A stretch of DNA of 64,000 nucleotides from Vreelandella neptunia (GTDB lineage Bacteria > Pseudomonadota > Gammaproteobacteria > Pseudomonadales > Halomonadaceae), in NCBI RefSeq assembly GCF_022489065.1, contig NZ_JAKVTW010000003.1:1-64000 (forward strand), read 5' to 3'. The position numbers and the translations under genes are program-made. A model generated the notes under the pieces. That model was not told the DNA's origin. It searched no databases and saw only the letters and a program-made list of their open reading frames with translations. Each line of letters opens with the position of its first letter. The stretch's first letter is position 1. Below, piece after piece: positions 45,722 to 55,385 of this stretch.

Positions 45722-48172
45722 ATGGGCAAGCGATTTTCGCGCACGTTGCCGGTTGCGCATACGCTGATGGGCAGTTTGCTTGCTGGCGCCTCGTTTACGG
45801 CGGTGGCTCAAGGGCAAACCATGTCCGCGGAAGCGTTGGATTGGCAAGCCTGGGGTGAGCAAGAAGCGGCCAATCAATTGTGCCGGGGGCGTTATGTCAT
45901 GCCTAGCTACCGCTTGCCAGCGGCAGAGAACCCGGAAGCCCTCTCACTTGAGGCCAGTGACGTTGATTACGCCGCTGATGGCGAAGCGTTGCTGCGCGGT
46001 GACGTAGTGCTACGCCGTGGCAATGAGGAAGTGGAAGCGGAGCAAGTGTTTTTACCCGCTGACCGTCAACAGGTTGATGCAGAGGGGAATATAGCCATAC
46101 GCGACGGGCGTGCTCTGGTAAGGGGCGAGCAGGCGATGCTGCGGCTAAATGAAGACCGGGCGACGCTGGATAATAGCCATTATGTGCTTTACGAACAGCA
46201 CCTGCGTGGTCAGGCAGCCCAGTTAGAGCAAATGGCGGAGGGCGAGTATCGCCTGCAAGACGCCAGCTTTACCACCTGTGACCCCGGGGCTAATAGCTGG
46301 GAATTGGTCAGCAGTGATATTCGATTATACCAAGCAGAAGGCTTTGGTACTGCGCGTCATGCCCGACTGCATGTTAAAGACGTGCCAGTTTTTTACTGGC
46401 CATGGCTACGTTTTCCCATCGATGATCGTCGCCACACCGGGCTACTTTCACCCTCGATTGGCTTTTCTGCGGATGGCTTTGATTACGCCCAACCATTTTA
46501 TTGGAATATCGCCGCTAACCACGATGCGACCATCACGCCGCGCTGGATGAGCGACCACGGTTTGCTGATGAACGGTGAGTACCGTTACCTGTTTGAAGAG
46601 AGTGCGGGCATCGTTGAAGGCGGCTATTTAAATAGCGATAACGGTGGTTCGGGCGGCGGGGAAAATCGCTTTGAGGGCGATGATCGTTGGTACGTGGATG
46701 CGCGCCACGCCGGAAGGGTCAACGAGCGCAGTAACTACCGGCTACGCTATGGGGCTGCTAGTGATGGGCGCTATTTTGATGACTTTGGCGGTGAGTTTGG
46801 GGAGAGTGATCGCGCCAGCATGGAGCGTTTGGCCCAGGTCGATTACCGTGGTCAGCGCTGGCAGTTAGATGCCCGCGCCCAAGGTTTTCAGCGCTTGGAA
46901 GACCCGCTCAGTGATAGCGATAAACCCTTTTATCAACTGCCTAGCCTGAGTGCTAACGCTAATTGGCAGTTTGATAATGGCCTATATACGCAGTGGCGCT
47001 CTAACGCGACCTATTTTTGGCGCGATGTTGATGAACGCCGTGTGCCTGAACGTGAAGCGGCCACCGGTAGCCGTCTGCATCTGACTCCCGCCGTTGGTTG
47101 GCGCTTTGAGCAGCCCTGGGGCTATTTGGAGCCGCGCACCGAGCTGTGGAATACCGCCTACGAGCTGGATTACGGTGAGCGCGATACGGAGCGTGGTGAT
47201 TCGCCCAGCCGTAGCATTGCTTTGACCTCGGTTGACAGCGGCCTGGTCTTTGAGCGTGAACTCGCCCTTGGCGGTCGCGACTATCGCCAAACCCTAGAGC
47301 CGCGGCTAAATTATGCCTATGTGCCGCGCACCGACCAGAGTGAACTCCCCGACTTTGATAGCCGCGAGCGGGCGTTTTCCTGGGATCAGCTATGGTCAGC
47401 CCAACGCTTTTCAGGCGCCGACCGCGTGGGTGATCTCAACCGGCTCTCTTACGGTGTGCAGTCACGCTTACTAGAGGATTCGTCTGGCCGTGACCGGCTT
47501 TCATTCGGGGTCGGGCAGAGCGTCTATTTTGATGAGCGACGTATTGATAGCGAAGGCGATGCCGATACACTGCCGGATCGGCCTGAGGATAACCCCAACG
47601 TTAATCCTGAAAGTCGCTATCAGGCCACACGAGATCGTTCTCCGCTGGTTTCTCGCCTTGACTGGCAGATCAATGATCGTTGGAGCAGTGGCTATGAATG
47701 GCTCTACGATGATCATCGTGAACGCACCGAACGTTCTAGCCTAGACCTGCGTTATCGTCATCCCGAAGGGCATGTAGTGAACCTTGGCTACCGTTGGGAG
47801 ATCGAAGGGTTCGATCCAGGCGTTCTACCTGACGATGACGGCTTTCGCGACTATAGCCGCGAAGAGTGGGATCTGTCGTTTGCCTGGAAAGCCAGCACCA
47901 GCATTGATTTGATCGGCCGCTACCTGCACGATCAAACCAACGACCGCTCTCTTGAGCAGCTGGCTGGCGTACAGTGGAACAACTGTTGCTACGGCTTGCA
48001 GTTAGTCTGGCGTGAATGGGTAGATGACGATGATACTGCCCGCATTGATGATGATTTTAATGATCGCGGACTATTTTTGCGCTTCGTATTCCGTGGCCTA
48101 GGTGGTGTTGGTCAGGATGCGGATAGCTATTTTGAACAGACCATTCCTGGCTATCGACCGACTGCGCTGTAA
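45722..48172 (+). CDS. lptD: LPS-assembly protein LptD
   Basis: The 816-residue protein has a signal peptide (cut near residue 30, AVAQ), an N-terminal OstA/jellyroll domain (about 70-200) and a C-terminal outer-membrane barrel. The cysteines used for LptD disulfides are visible: one near the N-terminus (ANQLCRGR), one in TTCDPGANSWEL and the adjacent pair in NNCCYGLQL. With LptE it puts LPS into the outer leaflet. The ATG at 45722 follows AAGGA. Barrel loops are very rich in Asp and Glu, fitting a halophile. Confidence 0.94.
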   Translation: MGKRFSRTLPVAHTLMGSLLAGASFTAVAQGQTMSAEALDWQAWGEQEAANQLCRGRYVMPSYRLPAAENPEALSLEASDVDYAADGEALLRGDVVLRRGNEEVEAEQVFLPADRQQVDAEGNIAIRDGRALVRGEQAMLRLNEDRATLDNSHYVLYEQHLRGQAAQLEQMAEGEYRLQDASFTTCDPGANSWELVSSDIRLYQAEGFGTARHARLHVKDVPVFYWPWLRFPIDDRRHTGLLSPSIGFSADGFDYAQPFYWNIAANHDATITPRWMSDHGLLMNGEYRYLFEESAGIVEGGYLNSDNGGSGGGENRFEGDDRWYVDARHAGRVNERSNYRLRYGAASDGRYFDDFGGEFGESDRASMERLAQVDYRGQRWQLDARAQGFQRLEDPLSDSDKPFYQLPSLSANANWQFDNGLYTQWRSNATYFWRDVDERRVPEREAATGSRLHLTPAVGWRFEQPWGYLEPRTELWNTAYELDYGERDTERGDSPSRSIALTSVDSGLVFERELALGGRDYRQTLEPRLNYAYVPRTDQSELPDFDSRERAFSWDQLWSAQRFSGADRVGDLNRLSYGVQSRLLEDSSGRDRLSFGVGQSVYFDERRIDSEGDADTLPDRPEDNPNVNPESRYQATRDRSPLVSRLDWQINDRWSSGYEWLYDDHRERTERSSLDLRYRHPEGHVVNLGYRWEIEGFDPGVLPDDDGFRDYSREEWDLSFAWKASTSIDLIGRYLHDQTNDRSLEQLAGVQWNNCCYGLQLVWREWVDDDDTARIDDDFNDRGLFLRFVFRGLGGVGQDADSYFEQTIPGYRPTAL

Positions 48173-48211
48173 ATCACTTCCATAGAATGGCTAATGAAAG
48201 AGACGTTTGTT

Positions 48212-49237
48212 ATGAAAATGAGAAAGCCCTTGCTAGGCCGAATGACACAGCTCTCTGCTGGTAGCCTACTCGCCCTGTGTGTTGGCGCTGGCATTGCGTT
48301 GGCCCCGCTCACGGTTCAGGCGCAGAACTTCCAATCCACGCAGCGTCAAGCGCTGGACAGCGTCGTGGCCGTGGTCAATAACGATGTCATTATGCGCAGC
48401 GAGTTGAATGATCGCGTGTCGCAAATTGAGCAGCAGGCGCAATCACAGGGTGGCAATCTGCCTCCGCGCACCCAGCTAGAGCGGCAGGTGCTTGAGCGCA
48501 TGGTGATGGAAGAGATCCAGATGCAGATGGCGGAAGATGCCAGCCTGACCATCGATGACACTGAGCTAAATGGCCAAGTGCGCTCGATTGCCGAGTCCAA
48601 CGGCATGACACTGGACGAGTTTGCTGATGCCGTAGAGGCTGACGGTATGACGCTGGCGAGCGTGCGTGAAGATATTCGCCGGGAAATGCTGATGCGTCAG
48701 GTACAGCAGCGTCAAATCAGTAATCGTGTGTCGGTCAGCGATCGAGACGTCGAGCGCTTCTTAGACCAGCAGCAGGGGCAGTCTGGCGAGCAGAACTTCA
48801 TTGAAGAGACGCGTGCTCGTCATGTGTTGATTGAGCTGACTCCTAATCGCGATGAAAATCAGGCCCGTGCGCGCGCCGAAGAAGTGCGCCAGCGTCTGTC
48901 TCAAGGTGAGGACTTCGCTTCGGTAGCGCGTGAGTTTAGTGACGACAGCGGCAGTGCCCTCAACGGTGGTGAACTTGGCTGGGTACGCCCAGGGCAAACC
49001 GTTCCTGCTTTTGAGGAAGCTATGCGGGGGCTAGGCGTTAACCAGATATCACAGCCGGTACGCTCTCAGTTTGGCTACCATGTGATTGAGGTTGAAGAGC
49101 GTCGCCGCCAGAATGTTACCCAGGAGAGTCAGCGCGAGCAGGTACGCCAAGCGATCTTCCAGCGTCGCGCTAACGAAGAGTTAGAGACTTGGCAGCAAGA
49201 GATTCGCTCACAGGCCTTTGTTGATATTCGTCTCTAA
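48212..49237 (+). CDS. surA: SurA-type periplasmic chaperone with one parvulin domain
   Basis: The protein has a signal peptide ending near VQA-QN, a SurA N-terminal domain (ALDSVVAVVNNDVIM) and a single PpiC/parvulin domain (about 200-300; RHVLIELTPN, GELGWVRPGQTVPAF, FGYHVIEVEERR). E. coli SurA is 428 residues with two parvulin domains, while this one is about 341, so one domain is absent. It should fold outer membrane proteins. An ATG at 48194 would add six residues. Its stop overlaps the pdxA start by one base. Confidence 0.9.
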   Translation: MKMRKPLLGRMTQLSAGSLLALCVGAGIALAPLTVQAQNFQSTQRQALDSVVAVVNNDVIMRSELNDRVSQIEQQAQSQGGNLPPRTQLERQVLERMVMEEIQMQMAEDASLTIDDTELNGQVRSIAESNGMTLDEFADAVEADGMTLASVREDIRREMLMRQVQQRQISNRVSVSDRDVERFLDQQQGQSGEQNFIEETRARHVLIELTPNRDENQARARAEEVRQRLSQGEDFASVAREFSDDSGSALNGGELGWVRPGQTVPAFEEAMRGLGVNQISQPVRSQFGYHVIEVEERRRQNVTQESQREQVRQAIFQRRANEELETWQQEIRSQAFVDIRL

Positions 49238-50307
49238 TGTTGGCGAGCCCTTTAACTCCCGATAGCACTTTGCCGGTGGTCGTTACCACTGGCGAACCAG
49301 CCGGTATTGGCCCCGAAATTATGCTAATGCTGGCGGCCCAGGGCCGACTTCCCGTTGATACGGTCGCCGTAGGCGACCCTGACATGCTACGCCAGCGCGC
49401 AGCAGTGTTGGGCCTTAATATCACCGTGGTCGAGTGTTCGCCCGGCGAAATGCCTCAAGGCACTGGCACTAATGTGTTGCCAGTTTGGCCTGTCGCGCTC
49501 AAAGCAACTGCGATGCCTGGCGTTCTCAATCCGGCCAATGCTAGTTACGTGCTTGCCACGCTGACGGTTGCTGTGGAGGCCTGTAAATTGGGCCGTGCTT
49601 CCGCGATGGTGACAGCGCCGCTCCACAAAGGCGTCATTATTGAAGGCGGACACCCGGAGTTCACCGGCCACACTGAGTGGCTGCGTGATGCCTGCGGTGT
49701 TGATGATGTCGTGATGATGCTTGCCACCGATGCGGCGCTGCATGCGTCCTCGCCAAGCTGGCAGGGGAGCGGTGATCTTCGCGTGGCACTGGTCACAACC
49801 CATTTGCCACTTCGTAACGTCGCTGACGCCATCACCTATGACCGGGTTATGCGCATCAGCCGCTTGCTAGCCGCTGATTTGCAGCGCCAGTTTGGCATTG
49901 CCAAGCCGCGTATCGCGGTGTGTGGTTTAAACCCCCACGCCGGTGAAGATGGACACCTTGGGCGTGAAGAGCTGGATATTATTATTCCCGCCCTGGATGC
50001 ACTGCGCAGCGAGGGTATGGATATTCATGGCCCGCTGCCAGCCGACACACTGTTTACTCCCCGGCATTTGGCCGGAGTCGATGCAGTATTAGCGATGTAC
50101 CATGATCAGGGCCTGGCAGTGTTAAAATACGCAGGCTTTGGTCAGGCCGCTAATATTACCCTCGGCTTGGCATTGGTGCGCACGTCAGTTGACCATGGCA
50201 CCGCCCTGGATCTGGCTGGCAAAGGCGTAGCAGACCCCGGCAGCCTAAAAGTCGCTATCGACCTTGCTCGCCGTTTGGCCACGCAGCGGTTGTCTGCTGA
50301 GGTATAA
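49237..50307 (+). CDS. pdxA: 4-hydroxythreonine-4-phosphate dehydrogenase
   Basis: The 356-residue enzyme begins VVVTTGEPAGIGPEI and has GHTEWLRDACG, CGLNPHAGEDGHLG and MYHDQGLAVLKYAGF; His residues in these motifs bind the metal. It oxidises 4-phosphohydroxy-L-threonine in pyridoxal 5'-phosphate synthesis. TAATG joins it to surA. rsmA follows after 83 bases. Confidence 0.95.
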   Translation: MLASPLTPDSTLPVVVTTGEPAGIGPEIMLMLAAQGRLPVDTVAVGDPDMLRQRAAVLGLNITVVECSPGEMPQGTGTNVLPVWPVALKATAMPGVLNPANASYVLATLTVAVEACKLGRASAMVTAPLHKGVIIEGGHPEFTGHTEWLRDACGVDDVVMMLATDAALHASSPSWQGSGDLRVALVTTHLPLRNVADAITYDRVMRISRLLAADLQRQFGIAKPRIAVCGLNPHAGEDGHLGREELDIIIPALDALRSEGMDIHGPLPADTLFTPRHLAGVDAVLAMYHDQGLAVLKYAGFGQAANITLGLALVRTSVDHGTALDLAGKGVADPGSLKVAIDLARRLATQRLSAEV

Positions 50308-50390
50308 CGAGGTGCAAGCAGCCAACAGTTGCAACTGTGCTGACCACTACATACTCCCGATTGAATCTGCACTCCAAGGAACACCGTTTG

Positions 50391-51218
50391 ATGTCTACTG
50401 TGCCCCAACACCGCGCTCGTAAACGCTTTGGTCAGAATTTTTTACGCGACCTAGGTATTATTTCGCGGATCGTTCGCGCTGTAGGCCCGCGCTCAACGGA
50501 TCGTCTCGTCGAAATCGGGCCCGGCCAGGGGGCGCTCACTGAGCCGCTGTTGGATGCTGCCGGCCACCTAGAGGTTATTGAGCTGGATCGTGACCTGATT
50601 CCTGGCTTACGCGTGCAGTTTTTCAACTATCCCGATTTCGTGATTCATGAAGGCGACGCGCTGAAGTTTGATTTTGCTGCGCTGAAAGGCGATGGGCCTG
50701 CCCTGCGTGTGGTGGGTAACCTGCCCTACAACATCTCCACACCGCTGATAATTCATCTGCTGGCGGCAGGAAGTGCGATAGAAGATATGCACTTTATGCT
50801 GCAAAAAGAGGTGGTGGAACGCTTGGCCGCAGAGCCGGGTGGCCCCGATTGGGGGCGCCTTTCAGTCATGGCGCAGTACTACTGCCAGGTCGAACAGCTA
50901 TTTATTGTGCCACCAGAAGCCTTTGTGCCGCGGCCCAAGGTGGACTCGGCCATTGTGCGGCTCACGCCGCATGAGACACTGCCTCACACGGCAGATGACC
51001 CAGCGCTGCTGTTTGAGCTGGTGAAGCTTGCCTTTGGCCAGCGGCGCAAAACCCTGCGCAATAATTTTAAAGGGCGTGTAAGTGCCGATACTTTGGAAGA
51101 TCTGGGTATTGATCCTATTCGTCGTCCGCAAACGCTGACGATCGCCGAGTACGTGGCGATTGCTAATCGTGTTACCGCCGATGAGCAGAGTAGCGACGAG
51201 CGGGGCAGCCAAGCGTGA
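50391..51218 (+). CDS. rsmA: 16S rRNA dimethyladenosine transferase
   Basis: The 275-residue enzyme has KRFGQNFL at its start, the SAM motif LVEIGPGQGALTEPLL and the catalytic NLPYNISTPLI. It dimethylates two adenosines near the 3' end of 16S rRNA during small-subunit maturation. I prefer the ATG at 50391, preceded by AAGGAA; an earlier frame start at 50337 gives a non-family extension. It overlaps apaG by 4 bases. Confidence 0.95.
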   Translation: MSTVPQHRARKRFGQNFLRDLGIISRIVRAVGPRSTDRLVEIGPGQGALTEPLLDAAGHLEVIELDRDLIPGLRVQFFNYPDFVIHEGDALKFDFAALKGDGPALRVVGNLPYNISTPLIIHLLAAGSAIEDMHFMLQKEVVERLAAEPGGPDWGRLSVMAQYYCQVEQLFIVPPEAFVPRPKVDSAIVRLTPHETLPHTADDPALLFELVKLAFGQRRKTLRNNFKGRVSADTLEDLGIDPIRRPQTLTIAEYVAIANRVTADEQSSDERGSQA

Positions 51219-51592
51219 GCGGTTTAGCCATTGAAGTTAACGTCGCGCCTAGCTACCGTGCCGACGAGTCTAACGATGTTGAGTCGCGCTATGTGTTTAG
51301 CTACACCGTGACTGTTCATAACCAAAGCCCCCATAGCGTTCAGTTGATGGCGCGCTACTGGAAAATCACTCAAGGTAGCGGTGACTGTCAGGAAGTGCGC
51401 GGCAAAGGCGTCGTCGGCCAGCAGCCGTTGATTGGCCCTGGGCAGAGCTTTCGCTATACCAGTCGCGCCATTTTGCAAACGCCGGTGGGGGTGATGGAAG
51501 GCGCCTATACGTTGCTCGACACCTCCACTCAACGCGCGTTTGAAATAGCCATTACCCCCTTCAGGTTGGCCGTACCGCTCCAGCTCCATTAG
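51215..51592 (+). CDS. apaG: ApaG (CorD) domain protein
   Basis: The 125-residue protein is a single DUF525 domain with YVFSYTVTVHNQS, RYWKITQGSG and GKGVVGQQPLIGPGQSFRYTS. Its fold is fibronectin-like; ApaG has been tied to Co2+ resistance and Mg2+ efflux, but the activity is unclear. It starts with a GTG inside the rsmA end. In many relatives apaH follows at once; here a GMC locus on the other strand separates them. Confidence 0.92.
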   Translation: MSGLAIEVNVAPSYRADESNDVESRYVFSYTVTVHNQSPHSVQLMARYWKITQGSGDCQEVRGKGVVGQQPLIGPGQSFRYTSRAILQTPVGVMEGAYTLLDTSTQRAFEIAITPFRLAVPLQLH

Positions 51593-53037
51593 GCGTCCTG
51601 CATTAGCCTACTCTCCAGATGGTCACAAAGCCGCAGAGCCAACTGCACTATTGTTAGCGTAGGGTTGGCATGCCCGGCGCTGGCAAACACACTAGAGCCC
51701 GCTACGAAGAAGTTGTCCTGAGCAAACAGACGGCAATCAGGGTTAACAATACCTTCCTCTGCATTAAGGCTCATACGCGTACCGCCCATATGATGACGCC
51801 CCGCAAGCTCGCCGTCGGTGGGCAGTTGTACTGGTGTTTCGGCTAGCCAATCGGCCATCTGTAGCCTGCCTACTTCGTTATCCCGCAGGTACTCACCCAG
51901 TAGAAGCATGCTCTGTCGGATAGTGCGGCGATCCAGCTCAGACTGCTGCCACAACAAGCGGCTGCGAGGTACGCCCAGTTCATCGAGTTCGTCGCTTAGT
52001 TCAATGCGATTGTCAAAGCGGGGTTCCTGTTCCCAGGCGGCTCTAAGCACTGCGCCATGTATTACCCGACCCTGTGCTTGCCAAGTGCTTATCCGCCCAG
52101 CCAGCGTAGGCGCCTGATCGGCGAGCTCATCAATCAGTTCCTGGGTGGCCTCGGCGTTCATGCGGTGCAAACGCAGTCCGCAGTTGAGTATTTGTCGTGA
52201 GGCGATGGCGTGAGCGGTGGGGGATAGGAACACATTGTAAACTTCGTCCATGCCTAGTGCGGCTGGCTCAAACAGCAACGCTTTTCCTACCGTGGCGTGA
52301 GGGTGTTCCATCCAGTAGCGCCCGAGGGTCTTATCTTCAGGTATCAGTTTTCCTTGGGCCTGCTGATTGCACCAAAGCAGTAGGCGAGAGTTTTCAATGC
52401 CACCGCAGGCGAGTACAAAGTACCGCGCGCGCACCTGGCGATAGTCACCTTGGTAATTTTTGAAAGTGGCGGAGGTGACCTTGCCGTTGTCCGTTTCCAG
52501 CGCGGCCAAGTTGGCGGTGAGGCAGCACTTAAGAGAGGTCGAATCGCTGAGCGATGCGGCATGCTTCTCTTTCATTCGCGTGGGGTGGCCCAACGAAAAA
52601 TAGATACGCTTGAAATCTGCGTTAGGGATCAACTGGTCGGCGGGGGTGGTTTCTAGACCGAGTATGCTAACGGCAGCGCTGTAGTAAGGCGCTAAGGTAT
52701 CGCGACCAATCGGCCAAGCCGTCTCCAGGGCCGCTGTTTTGCCGGGAAAGTCGTAGCGGTCCAGCGGTCGACAAACGCCGCCCCAATGATTTGTGGACCC
52801 ACCTAAATAGCGCAGGCGAGCACCATAAAGGGGAATATAGGGGTCGCCAACGACGTCGCCTTGATAGCACTGCTGTGAGCGTTCGCTGTAGTCGGCATCA
52901 CCGCCTTCGCAGAGCAGCACACTATGCCCCCGCTCGGCCAGATTGACCGCCATGGAAATACCCGCAGCACCACCGCCGATAATACACACATCCGCGGCGT
53001 CCTGATGTTCACTGATATCCTTAAAATCAATATACAT
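51589..53037 (-). CDS. GMC family FAD oxidoreductase
   Basis: The 482-residue flavoprotein has the FAD dinucleotide-binding loop VCIIGGGAAGISMAV near residue 17, GGSTNHWGGVCRPLD and a C-terminal GMC domain (about 370-480) with RHHMGGTRMSLN and ASAGHANPTLTIV, in which the His and Asn near the C-terminus are the expected catalytic pair. It probably oxidises an alcohol or sugar. It carries no export signal of its own, but its ATG overlaps the stop of a 58-codon Tat-signal gene (TGATG). Co-export with that protein is a reasonable inference. No cytochrome gene is adjacent. Confidence 0.85.
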   Translation of the reverse strand: MYIDFKDISEHQDAADVCIIGGGAAGISMAVNLAERGHSVLLCEGGDADYSERSQQCYQGDVVGDPYIPLYGARLRYLGGSTNHWGGVCRPLDRYDFPGKTAALETAWPIGRDTLAPYYSAAVSILGLETTPADQLIPNADFKRIYFSLGHPTRMKEKHAASLSDSTSLKCCLTANLAALETDNGKVTSATFKNYQGDYRQVRARYFVLACGGIENSRLLLWCNQQAQGKLIPEDKTLGRYWMEHPHATVGKALLFEPAALGMDEVYNVFLSPTAHAIASRQILNCGLRLHRMNAEATQELIDELADQAPTLAGRISTWQAQGRVIHGAVLRAAWEQEPRFDNRIELSDELDELGVPRSRLLWQQSELDRRTIRQSMLLLGEYLRDNEVGRLQMADWLAETPVQLPTDGELAGRHHMGGTRMSLNAEEGIVNPDCRLFAQDNFFVAGSSVFASAGHANPTLTIVQLALRLCDHLESRLMQDA

Positions 53038-53213
53038 CAGCGGTCACTAGCCTTAAGCAGCCAGCCCTTCACCATGACAGGCGGGGCAAGTGTGGATGGT
53101 TTAGCAGAAGCGCTCGCGATAGGGAGTAGCGTTGTGCCGGGTAGCAGTACTGCACCGATTCCTGCCAGCGTAGCGACCCGCAGTAAACCGCGTCGAGTAG
53201 GGTCCATCGTCAT
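53037..53213 (-). CDS. 58-residue Tat-signal mini-protein coupled to the GMC oxidoreductase
   Basis: The minus-strand frame from ATG 53213 to TGA 53037 encodes 58 residues. It has the twin-arginine motif TRRGLLRV at positions 6-13, a hydrophobic core and an AxA-type cleavage site (ASASA), leaving about 21 mature residues (KPSTLAPPVMV, then KGWLLKASDR). AAGGA lies 12 bases before the start. The stop overlaps the GMC start (TGATG). Small Tat subunits accompany GMC dehydrogenases such as gluconate, sorbitol or fructose dehydrogenases, but they are about 150-240 residues. This one is much shorter: a minimal export partner or a truncated remnant. Confidence 0.7.
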   Translation of the reverse strand: MTMDPTRRGLLRVATLAGIGAVLLPGTTLLPIASASAKPSTLAPPVMVKGWLLKASDR

Positions 53214-53438
53214 ATGAGTATTGTTTTCCTTAACAGTCGTGGCGAGGCGGCGATGCTAATGAGAGGGAAGTGCGCTGCTTGACCAGTATTTTGGGAACGC
53301 CAAAGCGTACTTTTATAGTGATCTAGGTTAGCCATTTTCACCAGCGTTAATCATCAAACTTAACACTGCACGGCAGGCAGAGTAGGTCAGTGAGGTGGTA
53401 GTATTCAGCCCACATATTCCATTAAAAAGGCCTCGCGC

Positions 53439-54257
53439 ATGAGCACCTATGCGATCGGCGATTTACACGGTTGCCACGCTGAATTTGTGACCCTGCTTGA
53501 GGAGCTCAGTTTTAATCCGACCCAGGATACGCTTTGGCTAGTGGGAGATTTGATTAATCGTGGCCCGGGATCTTTAGCCTGCTTGAGAGAAGTGCGTGCG
53601 CTTGGTAGCGCCGCACGTGCGGTGTTGGGTAACCATGACTTTCATTTATTGGTCGTCGCCCGGGGCGGCGGCAAACTGAAAAAAAACGACACCTTGAGCG
53701 ATATTCTTGACGCTCCTGATCGCGAACCGTTATTGGATTGGCTGCAGAGCCAGCCGCTTAGTGTGCATGAAAGCAATACGTTAATGACTCATGCTGGGCT
53801 GCTTCCCGAGTGGAGCGTCGCGCAGACCGAAGCGTTAGGGCGCGAAGTTCAGACGGCGCTGGCGAGTGAGGGATCTGGGCACTTTTTAACCCAGTTATTT
53901 GGCAACCAGCCGGATAGCTGGTGCGATGATTTAGATGGCATGGATCGCCTGCGCCTGATTGTGAATGTACTGACTCGGATGCGCTTTATTGATGCCCAGG
54001 GGCGTTTGGACTTCGCCGCCAAAGAGGGGCTTGATAGCGCCCCCGAGGGCTTTCTACCCTGGTTTCAATACCCGCGCAAGGATGACACTCGGTTGCTTTT
54101 CGGCCACTGGGCGGCACTGGATGGGAATGCCCCTCAGGCGCGGGTGCTCGTGGAGGCGCTGGATACAGGCTGCGTTTGGGGTGGGCGGCTAACCGCGCTC
54201 AATCTGGATAGCGGGGAGCGAACCAGCGTGTCGAGTCATCAACGGAGCAGACGGTAG
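53439..54257 (+). CDS. apaH: symmetrical diadenosine tetraphosphatase
   Basis: The 272-residue phosphoesterase shows the metal motifs IGDLHGC, GDLINRGPGSL and GNHDFHL. It splits Ap4A to two ADP and also removes Np4 caps from RNA. It starts with ATG at 53439. Its TAG stop overlaps the GTG of cca by one base. Confidence 0.94.
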   Translation: MSTYAIGDLHGCHAEFVTLLEELSFNPTQDTLWLVGDLINRGPGSLACLREVRALGSAARAVLGNHDFHLLVVARGGGKLKKNDTLSDILDAPDREPLLDWLQSQPLSVHESNTLMTHAGLLPEWSVAQTEALGREVQTALASEGSGHFLTQLFGNQPDSWCDDLDGMDRLRLIVNVLTRMRFIDAQGRLDFAAKEGLDSAPEGFLPWFQYPRKDDTRLLFGHWAALDGNAPQARVLVEALDTGCVWGGRLTALNLDSGERTSVSSHQRSRR

Positions 54258-55381
54258 TGAAAGAGACACTTAGCGATCCACGCTTAGCGGGCTTAAACGT
54301 ATACCGGGTGGGTGGCGCCGTGCGGGATGCACTGCTGGGCTGGCCGGTATATGACAATGACTGGGTCGTGGTGGGTGCGACACCAGAGGCCATGCGTAAG
54401 CGTGGTTTTAAATCCGTAGGGCGCGACTTCCCCGTATTTCTGCATCCAGAAACCGCCGAGGAGTACGCCCTGGCCCGTACTGAGCGTAAGTCTGGCCACG
54501 GCTATTCAGGCTTTGAAGTACACGCAAGTCCCGATGTGACGTTGGAAGAGGATCTGCTACGTCGCGACCTGTCCATCAATGCCATTGCCGAAAGCACCGA
54601 GGGCGACGTAACAGACCCCTTCAATGGGCAGCGCGATATTGAGCAGCGCGTGCTGCGACATATCTCCGAGGCATTTGGCGAAGACCCGCTGCGGGTGCTG
54701 CGCGCCGCGCGCTTTTTGGCCCGCTATGCGTCGCTCGGTTTTAGCATTGCACCAGAAACTCTGACACTGATGCGCCAAGTGAGCCAGAGCGGCGAGCTTG
54801 AGCATTTGGCCGCCGAGCGAGTGTGGGTCGAAACCGAAAAAGCGCTGGGTGAGCCAAGCCCAGAGGTCTATTTCAACACCCTTGAGCGCTGCGACGCACT
54901 TAAGGTGTGGTGGCCAGAACTGGTGGGTGAAATGCTAGCGAAAGGGTTGGCGGCGATGGATCAGGCACCTGAGAGCGGCAAATTAGCGCTGCCCCATTGG
55001 CGCTATGCCCAGTTGGTATCGCCACTATCCACCGACCAGCGTGATGCCTTGGCAACAAGACTTAAGCTGCCGAATGCAGTTGCTCAGCTAGCTCGCCATA
55101 CGGCGCTCACTCATGGGTTGCTTGCCAACGTAGTGGATGGTTCGGGCGTTTTACATTGGCTGGAGCGTTTAGATGGCTGGCGCAAGCCTGAACAGGTTGA
55201 GGAGCAGTTGGGTTTAGTGAATGTGCTGGCGCCTGAGCAGAAGAAGCGGCTTGGTCTTGCGTGGCGAGCAGCCCGTGAGGTGAATCCACAGACGCTAATG
55301 GCCGAAGGGTATCAAGGTGCGGCGCTGGGAGAGGCATTGCGTGAGCGCCGCGGACAAGCCGTGGCAGCCGCGTTAACCTAG
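54257..55381 (+). CDS. cca: CCA-adding tRNA nucleotidyltransferase, form without HD domain
   Basis: The 374-residue class II enzyme has the polymerase motif RVGGAVRDALLGWP followed by the metal carboxylates in YDNDWVVVG, then RRDLSINAIA and the neck motif RVLRAARFLARY. It builds and repairs the CCA end of tRNAs. E. coli Cca is 412 residues with an HD phosphohydrolase domain; here no HD motif is seen in the C-terminal 150 residues. Its GTG start overlaps the apaH stop. It is convergent with folK, only 4 bases away. Confidence 0.92.
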   Translation: MKETLSDPRLAGLNVYRVGGAVRDALLGWPVYDNDWVVVGATPEAMRKRGFKSVGRDFPVFLHPETAEEYALARTERKSGHGYSGFEVHASPDVTLEEDLLRRDLSINAIAESTEGDVTDPFNGQRDIEQRVLRHISEAFGEDPLRVLRAARFLARYASLGFSIAPETLTLMRQVSQSGELEHLAAERVWVETEKALGEPSPEVYFNTLERCDALKVWWPELVGEMLAKGLAAMDQAPESGKLALPHWRYAQLVSPLSTDQRDALATRLKLPNAVAQLARHTALTHGLLANVVDGSGVLHWLERLDGWRKPEQVEEQLGLVNVLAPEQKKRLGLAWRAAREVNPQTLMAEGYQGAALGEALRERRGQAVAAALT

Positions 55382-55385
55382 CCGC

